Source of the DNA: Symbiodinium natans
Lineage: Eukaryota; Sar; Dinophyceae; Suessiales; Symbiodiniaceae
DNA: 62,000 bases
Direction of reading: 5' to 3'
NCBI GenBank assembly: GCA_905221605.1
Contig: CAJNDS010002372.1
Span: 1-62,000 of the forward strand
Positions 49,661 through 61,029 of this stretch are shown piece by piece (the stretch's first letter is position 1; the number at the start of each line of letters is the position of its first letter). The translations under genes and the position numbers were made by a program. The notes beneath the pieces are model-generated. The model was not told the origin of the DNA. It made no database searches and saw only the letters and a list, made by a program, of their open reading frames with translations.

Positions 49661-49896
49661 CTCATCTTTCTCCTAAACCCGAAACTAAAACCCTAACGCG
49701 CACACTTCTGAGGCCTTTGCGATGCTCTGACTGCTTTTAACAGTCGGATTTCCTGTCCGCTCCCAGTTCTGAGATGGTTGCTCGCGAAACCGTAACTAAA
49801 ACTTTAAAACTAAAAACCCTAACCCGAAACTAAAACCTAAACCAAAAACCCTAACCCGCAACTAAAACCTAAACTACAAACCCTAAACCGTAAACA

Positions 49897-50037
49897 GGAC
49901 ATTAGTGAAAAGGAACGCGCCAGTCATTAGTTGAAAATCCCAAACAGTTAAACGAATAGATACAAAGCTAGGTCAAGAAGACTGTTGTTTAGAGGATGAT
50001 AATAGGGGACAGTTAAGGCACGAAGCGCTAAAGGTGT
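49897..50037 (+). pseudogene. Decayed integrase C-terminal fragment (second PLV)
   Basis: Bases here align with the last 47 codons of the intact integrase (about 49,235-49,377): ISEKERASH, then TAG in place of a TGG, a 2-base deletion, then VKRIDTKLGQ and EDDNRGQLRHEAL. Many silent and non-silent changes show it is an older, unrelated-in-time copy. It lies in host CCCTAAA-type DNA, 520 bases beyond the intact gene, in the same orientation. Confidence 0.75.
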
Positions 50038-50039
50038 CA

Positions 50040-51700
50040 ATACCTTCTGGAAGGTGTTAAGAGAAAGTGGGTTCTGCATGTACTGGACGGCCTTTATTGA
50101 TGTTTTTGTCTCTCTTTCTAAATCAGGGTTGGTTCAAAATATCCTGCGAACAGTGCTAGTTTCACGAGTTTCATACGTTCATCTGTATCTTAAACCCAAG
50201 AATTACCTACTTATGATGCTGTGTTGCAGCATGTACTCTTGCATCTCGAATTATGCCAAGTGCTGTAGCGAATACAACAGCCAATAAAATCTTGAAAGCC
50301 TGAGCAAGGTACGTGCTTTGAAACGCCCGTATCAATATCATCAGCTGACTAAGTAGTCTTGTCTGCAATCATAGGGAGAGTCGACAGGGTCGATCAACAG
50401 ATCACTAATTTCCATGACTTCGCGACAACTTACACCTCACGCATCTAAACCGTAACGAGCAAGGCTTCTGGAACTCGCAGAAGTTGTTGTCGTCCGGACC
50501 TGCCGCGGGGATGAAATTGCGCATTTGGAGGCGCCTGTGAAGATGCAACAATACGCGCACATGGATAAACAACTGCCTTTCCTTCTCGCCGGCACCGGAA
50601 AGCATACCACTGATTCGCCTGCTGTCTCAAGGCTTACTACCTCAAATCTTCTACATACGACATGCTCGCCCACGCTGGGCATCTGCAGGAGCCATTACGC
50701 TCGACTGTACACATTGCAGGCTCAAGCTTCTCGAAGCAGAAAAATCATTTGCTCCTCGAAGATGAGGAATGGAAAGGGTGCTGGCGACGTCTGGACCTTC
50801 CAATCGGCTAGTTTCAAGCCTAAGTTCTCAAGGTCGCGCAAGGCCGCAACTGGATCTGTACCATCCTCCCAGTGTGAAGGTGTTGCAAGGCCCTCTGAGC
50901 TTGCTGAAGGAGTCAGCATGCATCTCCAAGCTAAATGGCAAGCAAGTTGTCTCGACGGCATTGCAACATAAACAGCGGCATCTCCAGCAGGTTCTTATCA
51001 ACCGCTACTAGAGGGCACTCAGTCCTGAGCCAATGTTACTCAATTCGAGCCGGATTGAGGTCTGAATTCTGTTTGTCTAGGGATTATGAGGGAATATACT
51101 CAGCAGTCGTTTCCGCTTGGAAAGTACATGCGTGCAGGCAAGAGTGAAGCCTTTAAGGGATGCTACGCGCAGACAACGAATGGCACAACGAAGTGCATGA
51201 TGACTTGAAGCGGAATGCAAGCGCTTGACATACTGCTCCATGCTTCGAAGACCTATGAACGGTTTAGGGTTTAGGGTTCTAAACCCTGGGCTGCCCAGTA
51301 ACCTAGGCTTAAAAAGGGTGCCCTGTTTTGCTAAAGGGGTTTATAGGGGAACCTAGAGTCCCCAAAAAGGGAATAAGGGTACTACTGGGCATCCTAGTTT
51401 AGGGTTCTAAACCCCAAGACTCAAAACGAAACACTACAAAGCAGGTGCTCAGAATCCAAAGCGAGCAAGGCACGCCGTCTCCACTTCGACATTGGCGTCG
51501 CCGTTTGAATGGATTTAAGGCTGACGCTGAGGCTTAGAATTTGATGTAGTGGGCTTCCCTAGTGCAGGACTATGGCTTCAGCAGTTATGTCCTGTGGTCA
51601 TGCCCATGACTACGAATCTTTACAAGACAAGGCTATGGGCTGTTCAGGCGGTAGAGATTTTGTAGGTGGCTTCAGCTTGGGTTATATTGGGATATGTTCA
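50040..51700. other. Host low-repeat block, uncertain coding
   Basis: Balanced-composition DNA. The minus strand at 50,437-50,682 and 50,722-50,961 contains protein-like runs, but frames overlap on both strands and no domain is recognised. No supported gene. Confidence 0.35.
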
Positions 51701-51707
51701 TGCTGAC

Positions 51708-52430
51708 ATAGGATGTGAGGTCTGGGGTAAGGCGGCACTTTCGTTCCTTATGAGTCAGGACTGTGGTAGATTGATGGATGTGGTTGGTGCTTGTGGTTTT
51801 GGGATTGTGCTTTGGATCGGCAGACGCCTTGCGGGGGGGGTTTAGGGTTTAGGGTTTAGGGTTTGGGGTTTGGGGTTTAGTTTCCGAGTTGTGTTGTGGA
51901 TTATTGTGTTTTTGGGGGAGGTGCTTTGTGCATCGCGGGTTGGAAGGTTGATTTGTTAGGCGGGTCGAGAAATGGGTTGAAAGTGTAAGGGGGAATGTAG
52001 GATGTGAGGAGTGGGGTAAGGGCGGTGCTTCGGGATTTAGTCTCGCGCGGTGTTTGTGTTGGGATGTGCTTTGGTTAGGGACTGTGTTATGGATAATTGT
52101 ATTGTAAACCCTAAACCCTAAACCCTAAATCCTAAACCCTAAACCCTAAACCCTAAACCCTAAACCCTAACTTTCGGGATTATTGTATTTGTGTTGGGAG
52201 GTGCTTTGTGTTTTGGATGGTATTAGGGATTTCGGTGTGGGACTTGGGAGGTGCTTTGTGTATTGTCGGTTTTGGAAGGGGCCGTATGCTTCATGCACCG
52301 TGTCTTCGTTTTCTATTATGACATACCCCCAACCTGCTGAAAGGGTTGATTGTTTAGGGTTGTTGAGAAATGGTGTGAAAGTGTAGGGGGGGTATAGGAT
52401 ATGAGGTGTGGGGTTAGCATCTGCTTGCTT
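51708..52430 (-). repeat. Host repeat family, right inverted copies
   Basis: Best copy 52,362-52,430 is inverted relative to 32,381-32,449. Diverged copies lie at 51,962-52,020 and 51,708-51,737. A sub-repeat GGGAGGTGCTTTGTG occurs at about 51,915, 52,195 and 52,245. A CCCTAAA array (about 52,106-52,172) lies between copies. Confidence 0.75.
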
Positions 52431-53666
52431 TAAGCCCCCCTGAGGTCTCTCCAAGGCCTTCCAAACCCCCAAGAAGGCTTATGGCTTGGCTGTACAGGGT
52501 CCAAGGTTCAGGCCTGGAGGCTTAGGGTTTAGGGTGCAGACTTAGGATTTGGAAAGTCCAACGGTATCCGATGTCTTGGGATCCTCCTAGGGGCTGTGAG
52601 GGTGCTTGGGTCATCTATGTGAAGCCTTTCAAAGCCACCCTAAACCCCCCTAAACCCTAAACCCTAAACCCTAAACCCGAAACCCTAAACCCCCTGAAAC
52701 CCTGACACCCCAACATCCTAACATCCCAAAGGTTCAGGGCTCCCACTGTGTTGCTGGGAGGGTCTGTGGGCTCAGGACTCCCAGGAGCTTGGGAGACCAG
52801 GGACTTCAGGGGGTGGTTTGAGGGTTCAGGGTCCTAGGGTGTTGCAGGGCTTAGGGTTTAGGATTTGGGGTTTCGGGTTTAGGGTTTAGGGTTTCGGGTT
52901 TAGGGTTTAGGGTTTAGGGTGTAGGGTTTCGGGGTGTTCGGGCTCTCAGGGTGATGAGTCTTGGGCTTTCAGGGCTCAAACGGATTTAGGGTTTTTGGGG
53001 CTTAGGGTTTGGGGTTTGGGGTTTAGGGCCTTTTTCTCCGGACAAGCGGTCGAGTGGAAAATGCCGCCGGAGGCAGGCTCTTGTGTTTCTGAGTTCGCTC
53101 GCTCTCTTTTTTCGAGGGGGGGGGGTCTGGCCTCACGTTGCGAACGGCGTTTCTGGAGATCGTGTCGTCAGGGTGAAGGGTTGGAGTGTAACAAACGGGG
53201 CACTGTGGAGCTGAACCCTTTACCCCCAAAATACATACACTCAAAGCACTGAATGGCTCGTAATTTGATGGATTCAGGCTGCCCGCCTCAAAAAGGAACT
53301 TTATGAATTAGGTACCTGTTGAACCCTTCACGGGATTCTGTAGGGAACCCTGCTCAGACTGCAACCGAACAGCCGTAAACCCTGAACCGCGAAAAAAACT
53401 GAAACCTGAAATCCGTGAAACCCTGAAACCCCAATCCATCCTGAACTCCCCTGCTCTACCCTGAAACCCTGAAACCAAAAGGATCCTGAAAACCTAAACA
53501 CCAAAACCACCACAACCCCCAAAACCCTAAACACCAAAACCACTAACCCCTGAACGAGCGGTATCTGGTTTATAGGGTTTCGAGTCCTTTTTGGCTACCC
53601 TAAGAAGCCCTACGCCGTACCGTGAGGGACCCAGCCCACCCCCCACCCCCCCAGCAACCTACGCCC
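52431..53666. other. Host non-coding DNA
   Basis: Degenerate TTTAGGG around 52,850-52,930 and mixed DNA. The plus frame at 52,995-53,252 has a protein-like part (WKMPPEAGSCVSEFARSLF), unsupported by motif or splice evidence. Confidence 0.45.
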
Positions 53667-56600
53667 TCAGCGCTGGATGAACTGCATGGAGCTAATGGCA
53701 CCGAGGAAGAAGACGGTGGGAATCTGGGCGGGGTTGAAGGTTGACCCTGAACCTGAACTTTACGGGTGCTTTAGGCTGCCGAGGATGTAGAGCTTGAGGT
53801 TAGAGCCTTGAGCTGCACAGTTCCAATGCAGAGTATGAGGGTTTCGGGCGGTCGAGTCTACCAACCCTAAACCCTAAATCCTACACACTAAACCCTAAAC
53901 CCTGAACCCCAAACCTTGAACCCCACAACCCTGAACCCCCAAACCCTGCACCCGAAGCCCTTAAATCCCCACTTCTCAGCCCCAAACCACGAGGGCGTGG
54001 ATGGCAAGCCAGCGGAAGGTGAAGATTGGGTAGGCCACAGGGGTCCTCTTCTTGGGGTTTAGGGGTTGAGTTGTAAAACCAGTGTTCACGGCACCACAGG
54101 GCGTGTGCTCACTGTGGAGTCATGCTACAGGCAGCTGAGCTAAAAACATACGGGAGGGCCCTTGCAACTTGCCCCCTTAGGCCTCAAAACCCTGAGCCCC
54201 ATGGCGCATCTTTCCTTTGTGTTGCGGGGAAGGGTGTGGGGACCATCGGGTTTGAGCACCTGAGTCTGGAATCTTCAGCGACATCCCAAAACCCAAGCAC
54301 CCCCCGTTGCTCATGCAGCCCTGAAGCCCCTCCTCCAACCAACCAACCAGACCCCAAACAACTCAGCCCTAAAACCCCACAACAAAAGTTGAACACAGCA
54401 ACCCTGAAGCCCTGGACCCCTGAACCCCTGGTCTGGAAGCTTTGATTGACTTGCCAGCTCTTACATGGGTCTTAGGGAATTAGGTATCTTAAACCCCCGC
54501 AACAACTTGCAAGGGGCTGGTAGGTAACCCTTACACCCCTAAGAATTCACCCCAAACACTGAAACGCCAAGCACCAGCTTCCCACCCTAAAAGCTCTAAC
54601 CGCTAAACCCTGAACCCTCACTAAATCCTCTCAACACCGACCCTCTGAAAACCCTTAACCCGAGTCCTGGCCACAGCTGGCGCATCCCCCTCGGCGGCGC
54701 AGGCGGTGCGGCCCTGGCGCGGCGGATCAAAATTCTGCTGTGGTTTGGGTAAGTAGGGTCTTTAGGGTACAAATTTTATTGAGGGGTTTACGGGATTCGG
54801 GGGGGTTTTGGAGGTTTGGGGTGTTGAGGGGAACTCCAAGCCCTAAGCCAAACTGCAGCACATTTTTGCGACTATCTTAAGCACCGCCCAACCCGCCCGG
54901 GGAGAGTTACCTGGGACTTACAGGGTAAGTACCCTTCTGGTGGTTTAGGGTTTGGGGGGTTTGGGATCTAGGGTTAAGGTTTTGGGACTCTGAGGCATTC
55001 CACAAGACGGTTTTTGGGCTTGTTCTCGTTGAGACAAAATTTGAATGTGTAAAAAAGCTGAACTCCAAACCGCGTACGGAACCAAAAGCCCTAAACATTC
55101 AACCCCACCACGAAAGTTCACTTAACCCCTGAACCATCATAAGCATTCAACCCCACCACGAAAGTTCACTTCACCCCTGAACCATCACCCAGCCCCCCAA
55201 AAAATCAGATGCAGATGCCGCCTTGCGCCCTACAACGCCCACGGCGGCCGCGGCGTAGCCGACTCCCACACCGGCCAGGAGCGATGCCATCCTGGGGCAT
55301 TGTTGGGAGGAGTCTTTAGGGTCTGAGGGTTTTAGGGTTTAGGGCTTTAGGGTTTCGGGTTTGGGGTTTTTTGGTTGTTTCAGGTTTTAGGGTTTTAGGG
55401 TTTAAGGTTTTAGGATTTTGGGGTTTTAATCTTTGCAGTTGGGTTCAGGCTTTCGGGTATACCCTGGGATCTAAACTGCTTGCAAGCCCGCCGTCCACTG
55501 TGTTCCAGGATTTGGGTCTCAGATCGTGGGGTTTATGTGTTGAGGCTTGAGGGTTTAGGTTTGGTGATTTCCCTGACCCCTGTTTCGGGAACTGCATACA
55601 ACCCTTCAACAGACAACCCCAAGCCCCCCCCAAGGATTCCTGCAAGGAACTAAGCCCAAACCCTAACTCCTAAATTACAAGAACGACCTAAATTAGAAGC
55701 CCAAAACCAAGGCCCTAAACCCAAAACCCCTCAGCCTTAAGCCCTTAGGGTTTAAGGTTTTTGAGGGTCTTTTGGTAGTATTTTGAAGAGCTTTTTGCAC
55801 TCATTTCCTTCACTTCGCACATTCACGCATTTCATATTTGTAATTTGCTTGTTCACACGAGGGTTTAGGGTTTAGGCACCAATCAGTATAGGCTAGAAGC
55901 TGCACAGCCTGCACGACACTCAACTCTAAACCCTCAACTCCCGCTCCCACCCGCCAAATCTGACCATTGGGACCCCCGGCGGTGTAGCCTGCACGAAACA
56001 GGCTGCGCAAGGCGCAATAAATTACACAATCGGGTTGAGGGTCTTAAGGGTTTGTGTCTGGGGAAATGTGGGTATTTGGGGTTTCGGGGTGTTTAGGCTT
56101 TGAGCTAGTTAAGGTTCGGGGGCATTCAAAGTTTAGGTTTAAGCTTGGTTCCAGGGTTTGGGGGCCCAAGAAGTCCAATGCGAATACCATCGCTCTCGTC
56201 CTTTTTTCCAGTGCTGCGAGACACTCAGCAGGGTATACCCAAACCCGCAATTAGGTATTCAGGGTCATTCTGGGGGGCTCAGAGGTTTAGGTTTAGGGCT
56301 TACGGCCATAGGGCTCACCCAAACAATTTACGACATTCTAGGGTTTTGGGGTCCAAGGACTTTGGGGGCTTTAGGGTTGTTGTGTGAAAGCTCCCGACGG
56401 ACTTCCTCTGGGCTTGGGGATTCGCCCCCTTGAAGCCCTGTGCCCCTAAGACCCCGTGGGCTTTCGAAACTGAGGGTGTACAATGGACTACCGTATCTTG
56501 GGGTATACTGGGGAAGGACATTCCTACGCGTATGCAAAATACACACACAAAGCCTAAAACCCCAAACCCTGAACATCCTCAGCCCTGGACCCTAACCCCT

Positions 56601-58512
56601 CAACCCTAAAACCTAAAACCCTAGAAGCCCCAAACCCTAAACCCTAAAACCCTAAAACCCTAAAACCCTAAAACCCTAAACCCTAAAACCCTAAACCCTA
56701 AAACCCTCAAAGCCCGAAAACCCTCAAAGCCCTAAACCCTGAACCCTAGAAGCCCTAAAACCCTAAAGCCCTAAAGCCCTCAAAGCCCTCGAAACCATTC
56801 CGGCCTCGGTTGTGGCCTCCGGGGCCTGTGCTGCCACGGAGTGAGGAGCCTTGAAAGGTAGGGAGGGGTTTTAGGGAGGGTTTTAGGGAGGGTTTTTAGG
56901 GTTTTCGGGAGGATTTTAGGGAGGGTTTTAGGAGGGTTTTAGGGAGGGTTTTTAGGGTTTTAGGGAGGGTTTTAGGGAGGATTTTTAGGGTTTTAGGGAG
57001 GGTTTTAGGGAGGATTTTTAAGGTTTTAGGGAGGGTTTTAGGGAGAGGGTTTCAGGGAGGGTTGAGGGTTTGGGGTTTCGGAATTTTCGGTGTCGGTTGA
57101 GGGCTTGTGTTGAGGAATGAGGGCGGTGCAATCAGTCAGGTTTGGGGCTCATGTTGGGGATTTTAGCGGTTTGGGGTTTGTATTGGTCGTTGAGCTCCCT
57201 TCCTGTACTCTTCGCCCAAATAAGTAGAATTCAAGGTTCAATTTTGGGCTTTGGGTCTGGGATGAAGTTAAGAGTCAAAGGGCTTTGCAAGTATAAGCAT
57301 CTCTGAACCGTGAAAGCCCTAAACAAGACCCTAAACCCGAAAACCCAAGACCCTTACATCCTAAACCCCCAAAACCCTGAAACCTCTGAACGCCCTAAAC
57401 CCCCCCCCCCCCCCAAGCAGCGGCCTGCACTCGGGCGTTGCTTTGCGCAGGCGGCACGAAAGCCGACACCTCGGATGCTACCCAAAGCCCTAAACCCTAA
57501 ACCCCAAACCCTAAACCCCAAACCCTAAACCCTAAACCCCAAACCCTAAGCCCTAAACCCTAAACCCCAAACCCTAAACCCTAAACCCTTGTTCGGCTTC
57601 AGGGACTAGGAGCTTATGAGTTTACGGTTTGTAGCTTAGGGTTTTTCGGACAGCTGTAGACCCTTTCCAGGCTGAGGACTCCGACTGCTTTGGCTGGCAT
57701 ATTGGTTTAAGGTTTTGGGTTTAGGGTGGCTTAGGGATTAGGGTTTCGGGTTTAGGGCTTAGGGTTTTGGGTTTGGGGTGTAGAGTTTAGCGTTTTGGGC
57801 TTTAAAACATCAAGGCTTTGAACCCCAATATTTGCAAAAGAAAATGAGTGGAGCATAAGGTGCTCGAAAAGCCAGCGACTTTGAAACAATCGTCGTTCGA
57901 CTGATCACGTTAAGTGCGAAGCATCATGATGAATATCGGCCCAGCTGACCTTACACGCTTCGGGCCGTTGTTCACAACGGTTGCCTGCGAAGGTTTCCGA
58001 ACAACTACCCGAAACCCCAAACCCTAAACCCTAAACCCCAAACCCTAAACACATCTGTGTTGCACGATCTTCCGCCCTCAACCCTTAGCAGCGATGTGTG
58101 GACCACCTATGTAGGAGCCCCATTATAGCATAATGGAATATATTGCTATTATTCCGACCCCCAAAACCAAGCAATCACTCCTGTAACTGGGCTTTCAAGA
58201 ATGCGGTTGCTTGCTTCTCTGTTGTGTTTGATTTTTGGGGGGGGATGTCCCGTGGGAACTCGGACGGAAACAACCCTAAGCCCCAAACCCTAAACCCTAA
58301 ACCCGAAGCCCCTAAACCCCTGAACCCCAAACCCCTAAACCCTAAACCGCTAAACCCCTAAACCCCTAAACCCCCCAAACCCCTAAACCCCTAAACCCCT
58401 ATACCCCTAAACCCCTAAACCCCTGAACCCCTAAACCCCTCAACGCCTAAACCCGAACCCCCAAACGCCCGGGGCCCGGTGCGGCGCCCAGAGTGGCCAG
58501 GAAGGACAGCAC
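53667..58512 (-). CDS. psbF: psbF copy 2, cytochrome b559 beta with presequence
   Basis: Best-preserved copy. Proposed exons on the minus strand: 58,486-58,512 (VLSFLATLG, signal-peptide core), 57,413-57,469 (VSAFVPPAQSNARV, transit start), possibly an island near 56,800-56,830, 55,222-55,291 (70 nt, ASLLAGVGVGYAAAAVGVVG), 54,672-54,713 (GRTACAAEGDAPAV), 53,988-54,047 ([19 protein letters not shown]) and 53,667-53,723 ([20 protein letters not shown]). VSA|FVPP is a good signal-cleavage site followed by the FVAP-like motif of dinoflagellate plastid precursors. The last four exons join in phase with AG acceptors; the donor after HALV is GT, those after the 70-nt and 54,672 exons are GC. The 70-nt exon has the same length in copy 1. 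The product is the small haem-ligating PSII subunit. Middle exon boundaries are tentative. Confidence 0.75.
56580..57060. repeat. CCCTAAAA then TTTTAGGGAGGG arrays
   Basis: Within a psbF copy 2 intron. 56,636-56,775 is an 8-base variant (CCCTAAAA); 56,860-57,055 is a 12-base unit, TTTTAGGGAGGG, repeated about fourteen times with small changes. Confidence 0.85.
57485..58050. repeat. CCCTAAA/CCCCAAA arrays with spacer
   Basis: Arrays at 57,485-57,590 and 58,012-58,050 enclose non-coding DNA, in the putative intron between the signal and FVPP exons of psbF copy 2 or just outside it. Confidence 0.7.
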
Positions 58513-58625
58513 CTAGAATCACATGGTTTAGGGTTTAGGGTTTAGGGTTTAGGGTTTAGGGTTTAGGGTTTAGGGTTTAGGGTTTAGGGGTTAGGTGTTA
58601 GGGGTTAGGGGTTAGGGGTTAGGGG
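58270..58625. repeat. CCCCTAAA array, exon island, TTTAGGG/TTAGGGG array
   Basis: 58,310-58,450 is mostly an 8-base CCCCTAAA variant; 58,525-58,590 is TTTAGGG; 58,590-58,625 is TTAGGGG. The word ACCTAGAATCACAT occurs on both sides of the last block (58,511 and 58,627), as if the array expanded between a duplicated sequence. Confidence 0.75.
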
Positions 58626-58629
58626 TACC

Positions 58630-59091
58630 TAGAATCACATTAGGGGCAGACTTGAGGTGCCGATTTGGGAGATTTCAGGGCTGAGGGGAAAATTTAGGGA
58701 TTTGAGCATTTGGGGTTTGGGGGTTTGGGGAATTGGGGTTTGGGGATTTAGGAACATGTGGGGTTTAGGGCTTAGGGGAATTCATGTTTGGGGGTGTAGG
58801 CCTCATCTTGGATTTAACAAAAACCCTAAGCCCTAAGCAATTGAGTGCTTGTCAGAGGGGCTTTGTGCGGTTGAAGGGTCAGGCGTGCTTCATGTGTGTT
58901 GATGGAAAGTGGCTGTCGTGGTAGGCACAGCCATTCCTCCTTCTGCGTGTGCAGCCCTGTATAAGGCTGCTCAGGACCGGAGCTGTGTCGATTTCGGGCA
59001 GTGCATTCGACACATTAAAGCGGCTCGGAAGGGTAGCCTGCTTGATGATCAGCGGGGCCCTCAATAGCTCCCTGCAAGAGAGAGCCCTGCA

Positions 59092-59125
<34 letters not shown>

Positions 59126-60250
59126 GTGGAGAGACAGAGCAACAGCAATGCGATAGAAGGAATTGCCGTCCTCAAGGCCTCTCCAGGTTTAGGGTGTAGG
59201 GATTGAGAGCCTCGACCCCAAACCCCAAACTTGGATGATGTCAAGCTTTCGAACGTCCGGCTTTTGGTGCCTTTCTTGGGGCCTTCTAGGGATGGTGGGG
59301 CTCTAGACAATCGTTAACCCAACCTTGAGACCTAAACCATAAACCCTGAATCCTCCTTCATGTGGGGGGCGGTTCAGCCTCCGGGTCGAAGTGAACCACA
59401 CCACTGGTTTCAAAAAAAAAATCCTTCCAAACTCCCGCGAGGCCTACAGAAAAAGGGCATCCGTTTGATTCGTTGGTTCTAAGATAGAAAAGTGTGGGGG
59501 CATTTGGTTACCCCCCCCCCCCCTCCCAAACTATTGACCCTGTGACTTTACTGCGACTCTTACGGTGTCGCGATTTGGACCCTGATCCCCAAAGCCCCCC
59601 AAACCCTAACCCCTAGACCCTAGACCCCTAAAACCTATCCCTTCAACCGGAAATAAAGTGTACTCCTGTAAGGTTTGGGGCTCGGGTTTAGGGCTCGTCA
59701 ACCCTAAACCCCTAAACCCCAAAACTTGTCTTCACCCGGAGGCACGCGCAAGGCCATTGTCGAGGATGGGAGGTTTTTGACGGAGGGCGATCTCGAGCTT
59801 CTCAAAACTACGCTGCGAATATCAGAGTTGCGCACGGCTGGTTTGGGGTTTAGGGTCTAGGGTCTAGGGTCTAGGGTTTAGGGTTTAGGGTTTAGGGTTT
59901 AGGGTTTAGGGTTTAGGGTTTAGGGTTTAGCTCCTGGTCACACACCCTAGGCCCTAGGCCCTTCTCCGACAGTAGCACCCCTCTCCACCACAAGACCCAA
60001 ACACTGCAAACAGTATCCCTCTGCCCCCCTCAGCTGTCTTCCATGTTCTTCGCTTCCCCCCCCGACCCCCCCACCCCCCCACCCCCCCCCCCACCCCGAC
60101 CCTCCATCTTCAAGGGCCGACTTAGATAAACCCTAGACCCTGGGTGGTGCCTGCCACAGGGGGGGTGAAGGGTGTTGTGGTTTAGGGTTTATGGTTTAGT
60201 CTCTAGATGTTCGAAGGATTAAAATATAGGCGATATAGTATCTAGAGGGT
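58630..60250. other. Host non-coding DNA, (GA)n and C-rich runs
   Basis: Contains a GA microsatellite (about 59,093-59,119), TTTAGGG array (about 59,855-59,930) and C-rich runs (59,510-59,523; 60,056-60,095). The minus frame at 58,879-59,310 is partly GA-repeat encoded. No supported gene. Confidence 0.5.
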
Positions 60251-60328
60251 TCAGGTGACGGAGATCAAACCGCAGGCCAGCATCAAGACCGGTCCCAAAA
60301 ACGCCCACAGGATGGGGTTGGGCCAAAT
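60251..60328 (-). CDS. Terminal exon with C-terminal transmembrane helix
   Basis: Minus-strand exon after TTGTAG| and ending in TGA: 25 codons, IWPNPILWAFLGPVLMLACG then LISVT. Phase 0, and hydrophobic enough for a membrane span with a very short tail. The family is unknown; small thylakoid subunits have similar ends, but that is only a thought given the nearby psbF. Upstream exons not located. Confidence 0.4.
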   Translation of the reverse strand: MWPNPILWAFLGPVLMLACGLISVT

Positions 60329-61029
60329 CTACAACCAAAGCCCGAATTCTTCTTTTTCGTTTTCCAAAAAAGCCGTCGCCTGCACGACTGGAGCCCTCTT
60401 GACCTACTTCACGCGAAGCAGAAGGCTTCCTTTCATCTCTTAACGACAAAGAATGTCACGCCCAAGTCCAGCACAATGCGGACTTGTTCGGTGGCTTTGG
60501 GGCCAGGCAGCTTCCTTGAATACGAACATCTCTGAGAACAAAACTCTGAAGGGATGACCCTAGACCCCTAAACAGCCCTGAAACCCCAAAACCCTGAAAA
60601 AACTACACCCTATGAGCCCCATAACCTTCAGCCCTTTAGCCTCAAGCACTCAAGCAGCTCCTACTCGTCACCTAGAGCCGATGAGCCTCACTGAGCTGAG
60701 CGTTGAAGGGAGGAGTGTTCGGGATTCATAGGTTTAGGCTAAGGCTTTATACGATATGGCTCATACGGTTCATCTCGGTTGAGGGTTTATAGGATTCAGG
60801 TGGAGGGTTCAGGGGGCTTCATTGGGGACCATCGGGTTTTGGGTTTAGGACTGCGTTTTGTTGAAGGGCGGGGAGAGAGGTTCGGGCTTAAGGTTTGGGA
60901 TTTACAGGGTTGTTGGTTTAGGTTGCTTCCCATTCGGGCAGGGTTCAAGTGCACCATTTGGTAATGCAGGATATAACAGCATGCTCGAGTCTTTCGCTGC
61001 CACGGGCAAAAGCTGCCTTCATCCTCCAC

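Noticed and set aside
50060-50120. Second integrase relic piece (FIDVF-like) at 50,090
   Set aside because: Only about 15 matching bases, in the wrong order relative to the clear relic at 49,897-50,037.
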